64,000 nt of DNA from Sipunculus nudus (taxonomy: Eukaryota; Annelida; Sipuncula; Golfingiida; Sipunculidae). Shown piece by piece: positions 11,235 through 22,651 of this stretch. Made by a program: the position numbers and the translations under genes. The notes beneath the pieces are model-generated. The model did no database searches. It worked only from the letters and a program-made list of their open reading frames with translations, and had not been told where the DNA came from. Each line of letters begins with the position of its first letter. Within the stretch, counting starts at the first letter, position 1. Location of the stretch: assembly GCA_026874595.1 (NCBI GenBank), contig CM049313.1:77182659-77246658 (forward strand), written 5' to 3'.

Positions 11235-12974
11235 AGCTGACTATAGGTCATCTGAGCTATAGTCGTGGTCCTTTATCCTTATCTATAACGGCCGTCCGTC
11301 CGTTAACAGGGCAAGTTTTAAAACCGTTGGTCATACGATTCTAAAATTTTGCATACCATTAGATGTCCCCAAAATCTCCTACCATACCGAAAATTGGGTA
11401 ATAAGGGCTTCGTTCCTTCGAGATAATAAGGAAAAACCACCGTTTTCCATAAAAAGCCATTGTTACACTTCAAGGCCGACTAATATCAAAACCACTGATC
11501 TGTTTGACATCATATTTAGTATTCATATTCTTCCATACATTTTCTATGAACATATAAAAATTAGGTCAGTGTTGGGTCTTATTTGAAGATATGGGCCAAA
11601 ATATAATGCAATTTTTAAAAAATCAGGAAATATATTTACTTACCTACCATGAGAATTGCTGAAGCTAGAGACTTTTTTCCAGGAATATAACTTTATTTAA
11701 CCAAGATTCAATTGTTTACCCAAAATTAGATCTGAATTTTGCAAATTTTTAAAGTTATTAGCATAAATAAAAAATCAATACCTTTAATTTTGTCCAACTT
11801 TGGCAATGGCACGTTTTTTTTCCCTGTAAGCACTGTTGATTTAATTTTCACAGCATATATACATATGGATTTAATCTTATAAAACCTGAAATTTCAAAGG
11901 AATTAATTGAAAAGGGTAGCTTTTATTCAAGTTTTCATACCCTATGTCAAGTGTTGTTTACATCTAGCCCACCTGGTAGTATAGCCTTCACTTGCATTTT
12001 CTAACCCACCCCAGGCAGCTTGCCTTGGCTCAGCTTGGCCACTACCAGCAGGCTTCCCCTCTGCCCTGCACTCCCCCCCCCCCCCCATCCCCACACGAGA
12101 TGGTGCATAAACAAGATGATTATTGTTAATATATTATTATTTTCTGTATTTGATTCATTCTTATTATAGGCTATGCTACATTTTAAATTTTGTATTGTAC
12201 CACCAGGGCTACAATGATTAAAGTGTACATGTAATTGTTTCCTCAAAGTGGTGTATTGCTATGAAAGTGTGGATGTTCATCAGATAAGTAATTCCTTTCT
12301 TCAGAAGAGTAAAAACTTCACTGCGTGTGAAATTGACTATCAATTCCAGAAATAAATTAAAGCTGAGATAGTAATTAGCACAATGATATTGTTTGTCCCT
12401 CATTCAACCAACAGTGTGTATACTTTATTTGAAAAGATGTTTTATTTTATCAAATTTACTGAATCTTTTATTTTATTTCAGTGAATAAAATTAAGCATGT
12501 ACTGAAAACTCTAACGTGCAAAACTTTTTAATAGTCATTCAAGGAATTATCTTGTAGATGCCATCATATGGCATTATTTTCTTTTAAATTCTGTTTAAAC
12601 ATTTGTGATTTAAAAATAATAAAAAATGTGTATGTATAATATGACCCAGTATGCGCTACACCCTGGATATATGATTGCAACAATTCTAATATTTTAACTT
12701 GTATTTTCAGTTTTTTTTATTAAAAATTTATAAAACTTGTAAATAAAAAATTGATTCAGATAAAAACTTTTGATGGAGAAGGGGATATGCTAAAAAATTG
12801 GCTTATATATTAACTTAAATGCATTTTTCCCTTGAAAGTGAAATAAAGGTATTAGTCCATTCTGTCCACATGCCTGTCTATCTGTAAATTTTCATATGCA
12901 TTACAGTATCTCAAAACTGTTACTGTTTTTCTTTATGACAGTCTTGTCAGAGTATTAGTTTGCAATCGTATATT
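11235..12974 (+). repeat. Family X copy X1
   Basis: Contains the head hairpin (AGCTCAGCTGAC...GTCATCTGAGCT), a TCCGTCCGT tract at about 11290, the shared AGATGTCCCCAAAATCTCCT segment at 11350, an AT-rich body, and a poly-C run at about 12068-12086. Most of it aligns with X3 (13780-15410). Confidence 0.7.
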
Positions 12975-13670
12975 TAGCTCAGCTGACTATAAGTCATCTG
13001 AGCTATAGTTGTGGTCCATTGTCCGTCGTCTGTCCGTCTGTCTGTCCGTCCGTCTGTCCGGATGTCCGTCCGTAAGACTGGCACATTTCGACACCGTTGG
13101 ACCTACGAATCTGAAATTCGGCATACAGTTAGATGTCCCCAAAATCTACTACCATGCCGAAAATTGGGTCAATAGGACTTCGTTCCTTCGAGATATTAAG
13201 GAAAAACACTTCAGGACTGCCTAATATCAAAACCACTCAACTGGTTTTCTTCATATTTACCATAATTATTCCTCTATATAATTCCTATGTACATGCCAGA
13301 TATTAAGTCAGTATTATATAATTTAAAAAAGTTATGGGCCCAAACATAATGGACTTTGTAAAAACATCAGGAAGATATTTGGTCACTTAAGACCAAAAGT
13401 GTTAAAGGTAGGGACTTTTTTCCAGTAATACAACTTAAATTAATCAAAATTTAATTGTATACCAAAAATTAGATCAAAATCTGTTAATTTTTTTTAAATA
13501 TTGGCAAAAATATAAAATTGGTACCTTAATTTTTGCCCAACTTTGGCCACGGCACGTTTTTTTTCCTGTAAGTACTGTGGATTTAATTTTCACAGCATGT
13601 ATACATAAGGATTTAATCTGTTAAAATCTGAAATTTGAAAATAAAAGCTGCTAAATATAGCTAGTTATTG
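12975..13670 (+). repeat. Family X copy X2 (head part)
   Basis: Starts with the same hairpin head at 12975 and has the longest CTGTCCGTCCGTCTGTCC tract (about 13020-13070). It aligns with the first 650 bp of X1, then is replaced near 13670 by an X3 segment without a head. Confidence 0.7.
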
Positions 13671-13779
13671 AATTTTTTTGGAGGCTCTTGTTGTATTCCC
13701 TTACATTGTCAAGCAGTCCACTTTGATGACTGTAGGTCATTCAGTGCACATCTCTTTGCTCCCCAGGCTGTTGGCATAA

Positions 13780-15410
13780 TTTTAGATGTCCCCAATATCT
13801 CCTACCATACCGAAAATTGGGTCATTAGGACTTCGTTCCTTCGAGATATTAAGGAAAAAAAAACTTTTTTCCATAAAAAAAGCCATTGTTACACTTCAAG
13901 GCTGCCTAATATCAAAACCACTGGTCTGTTTTTGATTGAATTTAGTATTCACATTCTTTCATACATTTTCTATGAACATATCAAAAATTAGGTCAGTATT
14001 GGGTATTCTTTTGAAGTTATGGGCCAAAACATAATGCAAATTAAAAAAAAAATCAGGAAATATATTTACTCACCTAACATGAGAATTGCTGACCCTAGAG
14101 ACTTTTTTTCAGGAATATAACTTTATTTAATCAAGATTCAATTGTTTACCCAAAATTAGATCTGAATTTTGCAAATTTTTCAAGTTATTAGAATAAATAA
14201 AAAATCAATACCTTAAATTTTGTCCAACTTTGGCACTGTTGATTTAATTTTCACAGCATATATACATAAGGATTTAATCTTTTAAAATCGAGAATTTCAA
14301 AGAAATTGATTGGAAAGAATAGCTTTTATTCATGTTTTCATACACCATGTCAAGTGTTGTTTACATCTAGCCCAGCTAGTAGTACAGCCTTCATTTGCAT
14401 TATGTAACCCACCCCAGGCAGCTTGCCTTAGGTCAGCCTGGCCACTACCAGTAGGCTTCCCCTCTGCCCTGCACTCCCCCCCCCCCCCGGATGGTGCATA
14501 AACTAGATGAATGTTATTATTTTCTGTATTTGATTCATTCTTATTCTAGGCAATGCTACATTTTAGATTTTGTATTGTACCACCAGGGTTACAATGATTA
14601 AAGTGTACATTTAATTGTGTCCACAAAGTGGTGTATTGCTATGAAAGTGTGGATGTTCATGAGATAAGTAATTCCTTACTTCAGAAGAGTAAAAACTTCA
14701 CCAGGTTAGTAATTAACTGGGATAGTAATTAGCACAATGATATTTTTTGTCCCTCATTCAACCAACAATGTGTATACTTTATTTGAAAAGATGTTTTATT
14801 TTGTCAAATGTATTTTTATTTTATTTTGGTGAATAAAATTAAGCATGTACTGGAAACTCCAATGTGCAAAACTTTTTAATAGTGATTCAAGGAAAATTCT
14901 TGTAGATGCCATGTTGTGGCATTACTTTCTTTTTAATTCTGTTAAAACATTTATGATTTAAAAATAATAAAATATGTGTATACATAATATGACCCAATAT
15001 GAGCTACACTCTGGATATATGATGATTGCAACTTTTGCAACAATTCTAATATTTTAACTTATAGTTTCAGTTTTTTACTCTGTATATATAATGATTGCAA
15101 CTTTTGCAACAATTCTAATATTTTAACTTATATTTTCAGGTTTTTTTATTAAATATTTATAAAACCTGTAAATAAAAGAAAATGATTCAGATAAAAATTT
15201 CTTAATGGAAAAAGTGGATATGCTTAAAAAAAATAGGATTATATATAAACTTAAATGCATTATTCCCTTGAAAGTGAAATAAAGGTATTAGTCCATTCTC
15301 CACTTGCCTGTCCATCTGTAAATTTTCATATGCATCACAGTATCTCAAAATTTTACTTTTTTTCTTCATGACAGTCTTGTCAGAGTATTAGTTTGCAATC
15401 ATATATTTAG
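13780..15410 (+). repeat. Family X copy X3 (headless body)
   Basis: Begins within the AGATGTCCCCAATATCTCCT segment and follows X1 closely to the TTAGTTTGCAATC tail, with a poly-C run at about 14477-14489 matching that of X1. A local duplication of AATGATTGCAACTTTTGCAA-like sequence occurs at 15020-15110. Confidence 0.7.
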
Positions 15411-16276
15411 AACTTTACTATAACATATAGGAGGGCCCCTTTCCTCTTAGCTTTTCATATTCTTATGTAAATGAAAAACATTACAATAGAATATTTCTAT
15501 ATCCACCTTCGTGCTGCCCTCACTTTTCCCTTCTCCGAACCCCATCCCAAAGTCAGCGTCAGTAAGCAAGTACAAGATGAAGCAGATATATTCATACTTT
15601 AATATTTTGTATAACTATTTGTCCATAGGTACCTATGTACATGCCAGAAATTATGTCAATATTGTGTAATATGTAGACATAGTGGGCATCACAATAATGT
15701 ACCTTGTCAAGACTAAAGAGATATTGTATCAAATTCATAAATCACTTCATCAGCATAGTTAATCATAACATCATATCTGTCAAATTGAATGCTTGCAGAC
15801 TACCATACACTTTAGATCCTTCAACAAATAGCCTTATCATCATTCTACTACTGCTTATTACTGCTGTCATTGCATTCATATTTGCTCAAATATTTCACAG
15901 TTTTTAACCCCTTCTAAATAAATAATAAATAAACAACTATATTTGACTCTATTAATCCATCAGTCAGGTAATTTCATTTATCATTTACTCACATATTACA
16001 TTACATACCTTTATAATAGCCCAACATGTCCATGATATTCATAAGCTTTATCGACTCGATATAGTATCACAGTGGAGAAACATTTATAGTCCAATTACGA
16101 TCAGCTGAGCGCCGTGACCCATGGGTCCCTTGTTAGAACTTTACTATAACCAAGTAGGAGGGCCCCTTTCCTCTTAGCTTCTCATATTCTTATATAAAGG
16201 GGGAAAATTACAATAGAATATTTTGCATTTGCAAAAATTGCAAACTTCAGCTGAGTGCCGTGACCCATGGTTCCTT
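15411..16276 (+). repeat. Family X 3'-end modules, two copies
   Basis: The segment AGAACTTTACTATAAC...GGAGGGCCCCTTTCCTCTTAG occurs at 15410 and again at 16135. The terminal CAGCTGAG.GCCGTGACCCATGG occurs at 16102 and 16248. The tail contains a GACCCATGGGTC-type palindrome just before the end, so two element ends lie in series. Confidence 0.65.
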
Positions 16277-16277
16277 G

Positions 16278-17140
16278 ATATTTTTGGTGATGGCTGTGGT
16301 ATTTTCTAATTTGTCTATTTCCAAGAAATTACTGTCGTAATCCACTGTAACAAGATCAAGAGTAAAAATATCTGTTCCAACTTTCTGCCAAGGTCGTGAG
16401 GGTGTTTCATGGCTCATCAAGGTTTCCGTTGCTTGTTCTATTTCAAACCAATGGCATATGTCACATCTATTGATGAAATATTTAATTTGTTAGTTCATGG
16501 CAGGCCAGTAAATACACTCTCGTGTGTGGCATAGGCAGCCTTCAGTGCCTATGTGTGAACTGTGGATACGTTCTAATATCTCCTTTTGTAGAGAAGTAGG
16601 AATGACGCATCTGTGAGAGCCAAATATAATTCCATCTTGCACAGATAGTTCATCGCGGAAATTTTGGTAAGATCTGATGTTTTCAGGTATTTGCTGTTTA
16701 TTTTCAGGCCAACCAGCAAGGATGATAGTCTTGAGTGTTTTGAGACATTCAACATCATCAGTTTGTTTCCGGATTTCGGTGATTTGTTCACTTGTGACTG
16801 GTAGATAGTCTAGAATGTTGATTGATTCGGTTTCTAATTCAGCTTTTGATTGCTGCTGTCCTACTAGGGCACGGGATAAAGCAGTCGGGATAATGCTGTA
16901 GTCTAAGAAGCATTCTCTGTAACCTCTTAGGTTATTCAACAATGGTTTGTGGCATATGGTTTCAAGAGGTTTATGGTGACTCTCAACAGTTACATGGCAG
17001 CCGTGTGTAAACTGATGGAATTTTTCCATGCCAAAGACGATGGTAGTTTTTTCAGTACTGGTTAGTTTTCTGCAGGCCCAGCTAACTGGCTGTCCATTTT
17101 GCATAAGCACAGCACTTAGCCCAGTGCTTGACGAGCACAT
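16278..17140 (-). pseudogene. Element A RNase H and integrase N-terminal half
   Basis: At 17140 the frame reads SSSTGLSAVLMQNGQPVSWA followed by CRKLTSTEK and VESHHKPLETI, the RNase H domain of gypsy elements. The integrase zinc region lies at about 16570-16440: HIGTEGCLCHTRECIYWPAM, then CDICHWF after one stop. The catalytic core begins PSRPWQKVGTDIFTLD, keeping the first aspartate, with VTVDYDSNFLEIDKLENTTA. The frame then ends at the inserted block. Length and order match the usual RNase H to integrase transition. The sequence is nearly open over 216 codons, so decay is moderate. Confidence 0.88.
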
Positions 17141-18130
17141 TCCAGGCTTGTGGGTTGGGCGGAATTAAAGTATTTTAAAACAGGTGAATCACTGACAGCC
17201 TGTTTAACCCTGGTGAAGGCACTGTCATGAACATCTGTCCATTTGAACTCACAATCCTGAAGTGTCAGCTGGTTGAGTGGTTCAGTCATGTCAGTTAGTT
17301 TTGGTAAGAACTTTGAAATGTAGTTTGCTACCCCAATAATGCGTTTGACTCTGTGAATGTCCTCAGGTCTTTCTATATTTTGTATGGCTTCTACTTTTTG
17401 AGGATCTGGCGTCCATCTTCACTGAGTAAATTGCCTATGTAAGGAAGCTCTTTACACTTGAGCTTGAACTTTGTCCTGTTGAGTTTCAATCCAGACTGCT
17501 GGCATCAAGTTAATAGACCTATAATGTTCTTGTCATGATCACTGATTGCCTCTGTGTGTCTCCCTTTACAGGTCACTAATATGTCATCAGCTACAGTGTG
17601 AACACCAGGCAGTTCTTTCAAGACTTCATCAAGTGTCTGCTGGAAATATTTACTTGCTGGTGATATGCAGAAGGGCATTTGACGCCATCTATTACGACCA
17701 AATACGGTCTCAAAGGTTGTGAGTCGGCTTGAAGCCTCTTCAAGTTTGATGTGCCAGTACCCATTTTGCACATCACATAAGGAGAAGACGCTTATCGTAA
17801 ATCCGGTAGGAGGTCCTCAATGACTGGCAGGGGGTAGTAGTTTCTTTTGAGAGCTGTATTTTGGTATCTAGGATGGATATAAACCCTGAGCTTGCCGCTA
17901 GGTTTTTTAACAACAACAAGGCTGGAGATCGAGTCTGATGGTGTGTTTACCTTTTTAATTACTTTCATTTGTTCAAGTCTCCTTAACTCAGCCTTTAGAG
18001 GTTCTCTGAGTGCTATTGGTATTCTTCTCATTGGCATTTTTACAGGATCAATGCCAGGGACTGTTTCAAGGTGCAGTGTTGTTGGCAGTGTGCCTAACTC
18101 TCCATCAAATACCTCTCTGAATTTGTGATG
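17141..18130 (-). pseudogene. Element A reverse transcriptase
   Basis: The fingers region (18037-17792) reads MRRIPIALREPLKAELRRLE and KKPSGKLRVYIHPRYQNTAL; the palm (17771-17505) reads QNGYWHIKLEEASSRLTTFE followed by MPFCISPASKYFQQTLDEVL. The catalytic box is HTVADDILVT, with the paired aspartates kept. The thumb and connection continue to about 17200 in broken frames (for example, PKLTDMTEPLNQLT-like). A frameshift near 17780 separates the two main pieces. The style of the RT, with VADD in the active site, is usual in the Mag-like branch of Ty3/gypsy elements. Confidence 0.88.
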
Positions 18131-18193
18131 TTATGTCAGACATAGTAAGGTCAGAATTGTTAACCTCAAATATATTGTGGTATCTAACTTTGA

Positions 18194-18495
18194 TCAGACG
18201 CATTTTTTTATAGTGATAGCACCTAGGATAGGACTTAGGTCTTGGTTACATTCAACTATATCGAAATCAGTTTTGTATCTCTGACCTGTTTTGGGGTTTA
18301 CCACTTTCAGCGCACACTCTCCTCCAGTCTGTAGGTTTGACTTGTTGTACATGGACAGAAGACTTTCTGTTTGCTTGATTGGTGAGTCAGGCGGTAGGTA
18401 GCAGGAAGGCAAGTTGTTGCATGTGGCATCACTGTCAAGTTGTAATAGCACAGTTTTTTATTGATGAGCATCATAGCGAAGACCTTTTTAGGCAA
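18194..18495 (-). pseudogene. Element A aspartic protease
   Basis: The minus strand frame contains LLQLDSDATCNNLPSCYL, which lines up with the D-S-G-A-T-C-N active-site motif of this gypsy group, with glycine changed to aspartate. It continues with GECALKVVNPKTGQRYKTDF and ends near the ILGAITIKKC-like second motif (ILG-). The active-site change and the frameshift with the upstream piece suggest loss of function. Confidence 0.75.
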
Positions 18496-18669
18496 ATGTA
18501 TCTATCTTATTGATCGGCTGGTCAGTGATTGTCAGTACATCTTCTTCACATCTACTACATTCAGTGATGTCTTCAATTGAATGAACATTTGACCTTTTCT
18601 TGTACCTTCCCTGGTGTCGCTTTGAATGTCCTCTTTTGCTTGGGCACTTGATAGCAAAGTGATTTTCTT

Positions 18670-19400
18670 CATCTCACTTTTTGCATTTGGAGCCCCAGGC
18701 TGGGTATTCTGATTTTGCCTTTCTGTGTGCCTAGCTACAGAATTTGCAGTTAATCATAGGTGGTGCTGGATTGTTGGAGGGATTTCTCTGTGAGAATTTC
18801 TTTTGTAAGGAGTGTACTTCATCTGTCTCTCTGTTCACTTCTTTTGGCTTCTTTTGAACTGATTTCTGCAGGCCTGATAATGTCATTAATTTTTTGTAGG
18901 GTAAGGTCTGGCAGCTGTAAGAGGTTCCTTCGCACACAGTTATCTTTTATACCAAAGACTATACGGTCTCAAATGAGTTTATCATGTAGGTTTTGGTACC
19001 TACAGTTTTTGGCGAAGTTCCTTAGAGCAGGTGTCTATATTTTCACCAGATTCTTGAGATCTCTTGTTGAAGATGGACCTGTCATATATGACATTAGGTT
19101 CACCCACACAGTGTTTTTCAAACAATGGTAAGATTTTGGACGTGTCATTTCTATCCTCTTTCGATTCAAAGGGATGTCCATTAAGAATTTCCACTGCTTC
19201 TGGGCCAAAACAGGTGATAAAGGTAGCTTTTCTATACTTGTCATCTTGTCCGTTTAGTTATCACCTGATAACTGTTACATAGCTGACTCCACAATTTCCA
19301 GTTTTCGCCTATGTTTTCACTTAGTTCTAGACACGGGGGTAACAGTATATTTCTTGGTAAACCGCCTGTCGCCTAGATTCACAGGAATGCAAAAGACAAC
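18670..19400 (-). pseudogene. Element A gag
   Basis: Read from the right, broken frames give GENWKLWSQLCNSYQVITKR, the classic start of a gypsy capsid. This is followed by EDRNDTSKILPLFEKHCVGE and RSQESGENIDTCSKELRQKL, and later by KLMTLSGLQKSVQKKPKEVN. A zinc-knuckle start (INCKFCS, with ARHTE-like continuation after a stop) is at about 18740. Gag would form the particle that holds the element RNA. At least three frame changes are present. Confidence 0.75.
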
Positions 19401-19484
19401 TTTGCCAGGTGGGCAATAATAGGAGCTTATACGGAGAAGTGCTTACGTAGAAGAATTCTAGCACTGGCAGTCACTGTGAATGAT

Positions 19485-19502
19485 ATCCCACTTCTGACAC
19501 CA
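19485..19502 (-). promoter_or_regulatory. Element A tRNA primer-binding site
   Basis: The element strand reads TGGTGTCAGAAGTGGGAT immediately after the LTR terminus CA. It begins with TGG, the complement of the CCA tail of tRNAs, and follows the LTR without a gap. The exact primer tRNA was not determined. Confidence 0.8.
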
Positions 19503-19695
19503 TGTTTTGATACTTCATGGCATATATCACTCAGAACACAGTTTCATCTCAGTCACCAGAAATACAGAAATAAGTCAAGACGTTCTGGCGTCACACAGCT
19601 ATAATGTAGGTCAGGAAGTACAGAGTAAAAGTCAGAGGGCTTGGGTGTATAAAGATGCTGGATTCATGGATACATTTACACATATTGTTCATATT
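19503..19695 (-). repeat. Element A 5' LTR, truncated
   Basis: Matches the 3' LTR from its TGTTTTGATA end for about 190 bp, with a gap of roughly 26 bp near 19650. After about 19695 the sequence switches to the RT region of element B, so some 425 bp of LTR are missing. Confidence 0.8.
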
Positions 19696-20640
19696 GTTGT
19701 CTTGCCTCCTTGGTCACCATACACTTTAGGGATTCAAAACAACTCTGATGATTGGGCTCCCATACGTAAGCACTGTCTTCTTTTAGTAGATCTCCGGGTA
19801 CAGCTGTTTTCTCAGCAAGATTAGGTATGAATGAACTAAAGAATGTCGCTAGACCAAAGAATTGTATCTCTGTGTTGTAAGAAGGAGTTGGCGTATCGTT
19901 GAGATCTTGAATCTTGACTAGATCAGATTTGATGCCATCAGCACCATAAACAAGACTGTAGAATCAAATACCGTTTGGTTTTATCAGGCACTTATCTGAA
20001 TTGAAGACAAGTCAATTTCTAGCAGCTATGTTCATTAGCTGGTGAAGATTTTTGTTGTGCTCTGCCTCTGTAGCACCATAAACAACTACATCATCAGCTA
20101 TTCCTTCTGCTCCATCACACTGTTCAAGAATCATGCCATTTTACACTTGAATATGTCTTGTGAATGCATATCTACCATATAGAGACTGGAATGTTGTAAG
20201 CAGCTGTGAGTCTTTCTGAAGTGCGATACTTCAATACACAGATTTTGCATCGAGTTTCAAGAAATATCTTGCTCCAGCAAATTTGTAGTTTAGCTCCTGT
20301 TACGTAGGAATCTAGTGATATGATCAGATTGCCATCCTTTTTTTCAAGTAGGCGAGACTAGAAATCCATTCTGTTGGTTCGTTCACTTGAACTTTGCGGA
20401 TAATGTCATTTTCCACAAATTAATCAAGACTGGTTTTAATTGCATCTTTGTGCGCTATTGGCGTTTTTCTTGGTGGATTAAAATGTGGAGGAACCTCTGG
20501 ATCCACAACTAATTTTACTTCACCTGGAAGATATCTAATGCGATCAAACTGTTCTGGGTACATTTGTTTCATTTCATCAAGAGTATTGACTATACGTGTG
20601 TTGTTTTGTGTTTTTTGCACAGTAGACTGATTTGCATGTG
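19696..20640 (-). pseudogene. Element B reverse transcriptase
   Basis: The minus strand reads DEMKQMYPEQFDRIRYLPGE followed by VPPHFNPPRKTPIAHKDAIK (20620-20420), the entry to the RT. Then come KLDAKSVY with a stop, LYGRYAFTR, and the active-site box GIADDVVVYGATEAEHNKNL. LVFNSDKC, FYSLVYGADGIKSD and a thumb region with FFSSFIPNLAEKTA and LLKEDSAYVWEP close the domain. Both catalytic aspartates are present, but there are at least four stops. The frame ends within the helix before the RNase H, at the junction with element A. Confidence 0.85.
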
Positions 20641-20699
20641 TTTGTGGCTATGATGAGACTGTGCTTGTATGCGGTAAGTCGCGTGTCACCTGCTGTAGA

Positions 20700-20990
20700 G
20701 GCTACTGTGTGCACTGGAAGACCCTTATCGTTTGTTAGTTCAGGATACATAATCTGAATATCAGTAATGGCAAGGTATTCCCTTGAGCACCCGTATCTAC
20801 CTTCAGTTGTAGATTGTGTATTCCAGGCCTATTATTTAATTCAACATTTACCCGTGAGTATGCCTCATCTTTCCAAACACCATGCCGAAAATTTCACATT
20901 GTTGAATGTTAAAGTTTCAAATGACCGTGTAAGCGCATCTGCATCTTGTTGCTCCGTCTGTTTAGCATGTACATTCCTAGGGTTTGTGTG
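20700..20990 (-). pseudogene. Element B aspartic protease region
   Basis: A minus-strand frame at about 20830-20760 reads LQLKVDTGAQGNTLPLLIF, the D-T-G-A-Q active-site block of gypsy proteases, preceded by VNVELNNRPGIHN. It lies between the zinc-knuckle gag end and the RT, the expected place. The surrounding frame contains stops. Confidence 0.75.
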
Positions 20991-21841
20991 TCAGTACTGG
21001 CCTTGTTTGTAAGTGGCATTTCTGTTACTTGACCTTGACTGATGAGGCTTGTAATGCTCTTCTGGCTTACTCCTGTGACTGGCCAGGGGTATCCTATGAC
21101 CTTGGCCAGGGGTCCCCCTGTATTTTCTATATGTATGAGTTTGCTTTGATATACAGCATTTAGCCCAATGGTTAAACTTTCCACAATGTCTACACTCTGA
21201 TCCACTAGCAAGGAATAGTTGTCTGGGGTGAAAGGGATGCTGCTGGGCACAGTTGTGACACTTGCCATTTCTGGTAGGATTCTGGGAGATATTATGCACT
21301 GTGGTTGAGCTTATAGCTCCTATGTGTTTAAGCTGCATCACATGAGAAGCTGCTGCTTCATATGTGCGTCCTACCCTAACAGCTTCTTCTAATGTATATC
21401 TAATGTTTATCTCTCTCCAGTAATTCTTTCTTGTACTCTGGAAACTGAGTGCTGGGTATTATCATTTCAATGAGCTTTTCATTAATTTCACTATCAGTGA
21501 AATCACACTTTAATGCTAGCAGATGGCATCTGTTGATAAAGTAAACGAGACTTTCATCTGGCTTCTGTCTGTAGTACATTAGCTTTAGACGGCTAACTCT
21601 ATAATTTTCCTGACGGCTATAGTTGTTCTTCAAACTTAGGGTCTTTCTTATCATCTTCTGAGAATGACCACGAAATATATTTGCGCAGACCTTTGTTGCT
21701 GACTTGCATAGGATATGGGCCACCTGATCAGCTGATGCGATTTTCTTTGCTATAAAATACAGTTTCATACATTGTCTACACAATTTAAATGACTCTGCAG
21801 GGTTGGGCACTCCCGGTCCATCCTTGGGACACTATCCATTT
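20991..21841 (-). pseudogene. Element B gag with zinc knuckles
   Basis: The N-terminus begins with MDSVP at about 21839, and then PNPAESFKLCRQCMKLYF (frameshift). The capsid helix region reads KLMYYRQKPDESLVYFINRC followed by LLALKCDFTDSEINEKLIEM and PEYKKELLERDKH. A nucleocapsid lies at about 21270-21160: KCHNCAQQH, then CRHCGKFNHWAKCC, a CCHC zinc knuckle with a preceding Cys pair. The 136-codon capsid frame (21810-21400) is open. This is a typical gag of the gypsy group that includes invertebrate K02A2.6-like pol proteins. Confidence 0.85.
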
Positions 21842-21850
21842 TGGAATGAG

Positions 21851-22365
21851 GTGATTTAAACAAAGTCTGTAGTTGATTAGCGTGTCTCTTTAAGTATTGC
21901 AATAAGCACTTGTAAATGCACTAATTATTGTCACCGTTAATGTGGTGCTGCTCTCACATGTGAAGCGATATGATCTGGAGCGTATCGAGTACACATGTCA
22001 GCATATTGTTGCTGATCATGATTATGACAGTCTGAACAATACTTATCACTTTTGTTGTTTGCAGGATTTGTTTCCGCTGCAATCATGTTATATGATGGTA
22101 TTGGACCGTTGTATGTGTCTGATCATGAAGAATAACAACAACCTGCCATGATGGGCTTTGCTGGAACAATATACATGAAATTACTGCGCGGTGCAACCGC
22201 AGCACTTATGACAAGTGCCTAAGACTGTGTACAAAGGTGCGTTAAAGAATTCATGACAGTGAGTTTTGTTTGACCATCTGACAAAATACGATCTACCGCC
22301 TCATTGAAAAGGGACATCAATGTCTGATATTGTAACAGATCTCCACTGAAGACATCGAGCTCTGT
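21851..22365. other. Element B leader or flank, nothing recognised
   Basis: Lies upstream of element B gag. An LTR and primer-binding site are expected near here but no TGG start next to a CA terminus was convincing. Confidence 0.3.
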
Positions 22366-22651
22366 CTATGGTACACTCATGAAGTTGATCAATTTTATAG
22401 AAGAGGGCCCTGACTGGTTAAAGAGTTTTAGTCTGCTTCTTAAGCCAACACCTGGCGTCCTTAACTGCATTAAGATATTCAGTCTGTGTGTCTTTAAACA
22501 ATGTATCACTGTCACTGATAATGGCCTCCTCAGTGATGGAATCATGATACTCATAGTGAACAGCTTCCAGATTGTCATCTTCTTTCTCCTTGGTGACATG
22601 GCACTGAAGCGTATTTAGATGCCTGCTGACCACCCGTAATTTATCTGCCAT
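22366..22651 (-). pseudogene. Retroelement-like ORF start, unassigned (MADKLRVVSRHLNTL)
   Basis: An open frame from an ATG at 22651 gives 77 codons: MADKLRVVSRHLNTLQCHVT, Lys/Glu/Asp-rich in the middle, ending with DARCWLKKQTKTL before a stop. Coding-like sequence may continue leftwards in the next frames (YKIDQLHECTIDRARC). The charged helical composition recalls the start of gag in some retroelements. A plausible polyadenylation signal on the same strand (AATAAA in the complement of 22738-22748) lies upstream, as it would in a 5' LTR. I do not recognise the family. Confidence 0.3.

Larger units (their letters stand above)
11235..16276 (+). mobile_element. Inserted block of non-autonomous repeats (family X), three copies
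   Basis: The block starts with CTCAGCTGACTATAGGTCAT and ends with the sequence GTGACCCATGGTTCCTTGAT. TTTTTG occurs on both sides (11229-11234 and 16277-16282), consistent with a 6-bp target duplication inside element A's integrase gene. Inside are X1 (11235-12974), X2 (12975-about 13670) and X3 (about 13780-15410), followed by two copies of a 3'-end module. The element starts with an inverted pair AGCTCAG/CTGAGCT and a CTGTCCGTCC-rich stretch. No coding capacity is visible: the short open frames containing DVPKIYYHAENW recur only because the DNA repeats. Similar elements are, from memory, common in mollusc and other lophotrochozoan genomes. Confidence 0.65.
9418..19695 (-). mobile_element. 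Ty3/gypsy retrotransposon A, with nested insertion and truncated 5' LTR
   Basis: From right to left this holds a partial 5' LTR (19695-19503), a primer-binding site, gag, protease, RT, RNase H, integrase (split by 5 kb of foreign repeats at about 11235-16276), a polypurine tract and a complete 3' LTR (10035-9418). The LTR copies share the terminus TGTTTTGATACTTCATGGC and most of the following 190 bp. Without the insertion, the element would be about 5.2 kb. It lies within pol of a second gypsy element, B. Stops in most domains, and a lysine in place of the expected integrase glutamate, indicate it is inactive. Confidence 0.85.
19696..21850 (-). mobile_element. Ty3/gypsy retrotransposon B, 5' part (gag, protease, RT)
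   Basis: Gag, protease and RT of a second gypsy element run right to left and stop at the truncated LTR of element A. The integrase tail at 8990-9417 lies on the other side of A in the same strand and may be its far end. The RNase H and most of the integrase (about 2 kb) are missing. No LTR of B was identified. Confidence 0.75.

Noticed and set aside
13009-13991. Recurring peptide DVPKIYYHAENW as a conserved protein
   Set aside because: It is encoded by the same segment of every family X copy, including a reversed one at 50.8 kb, with stops and frame changes around it; conservation is at the DNA repeat level.
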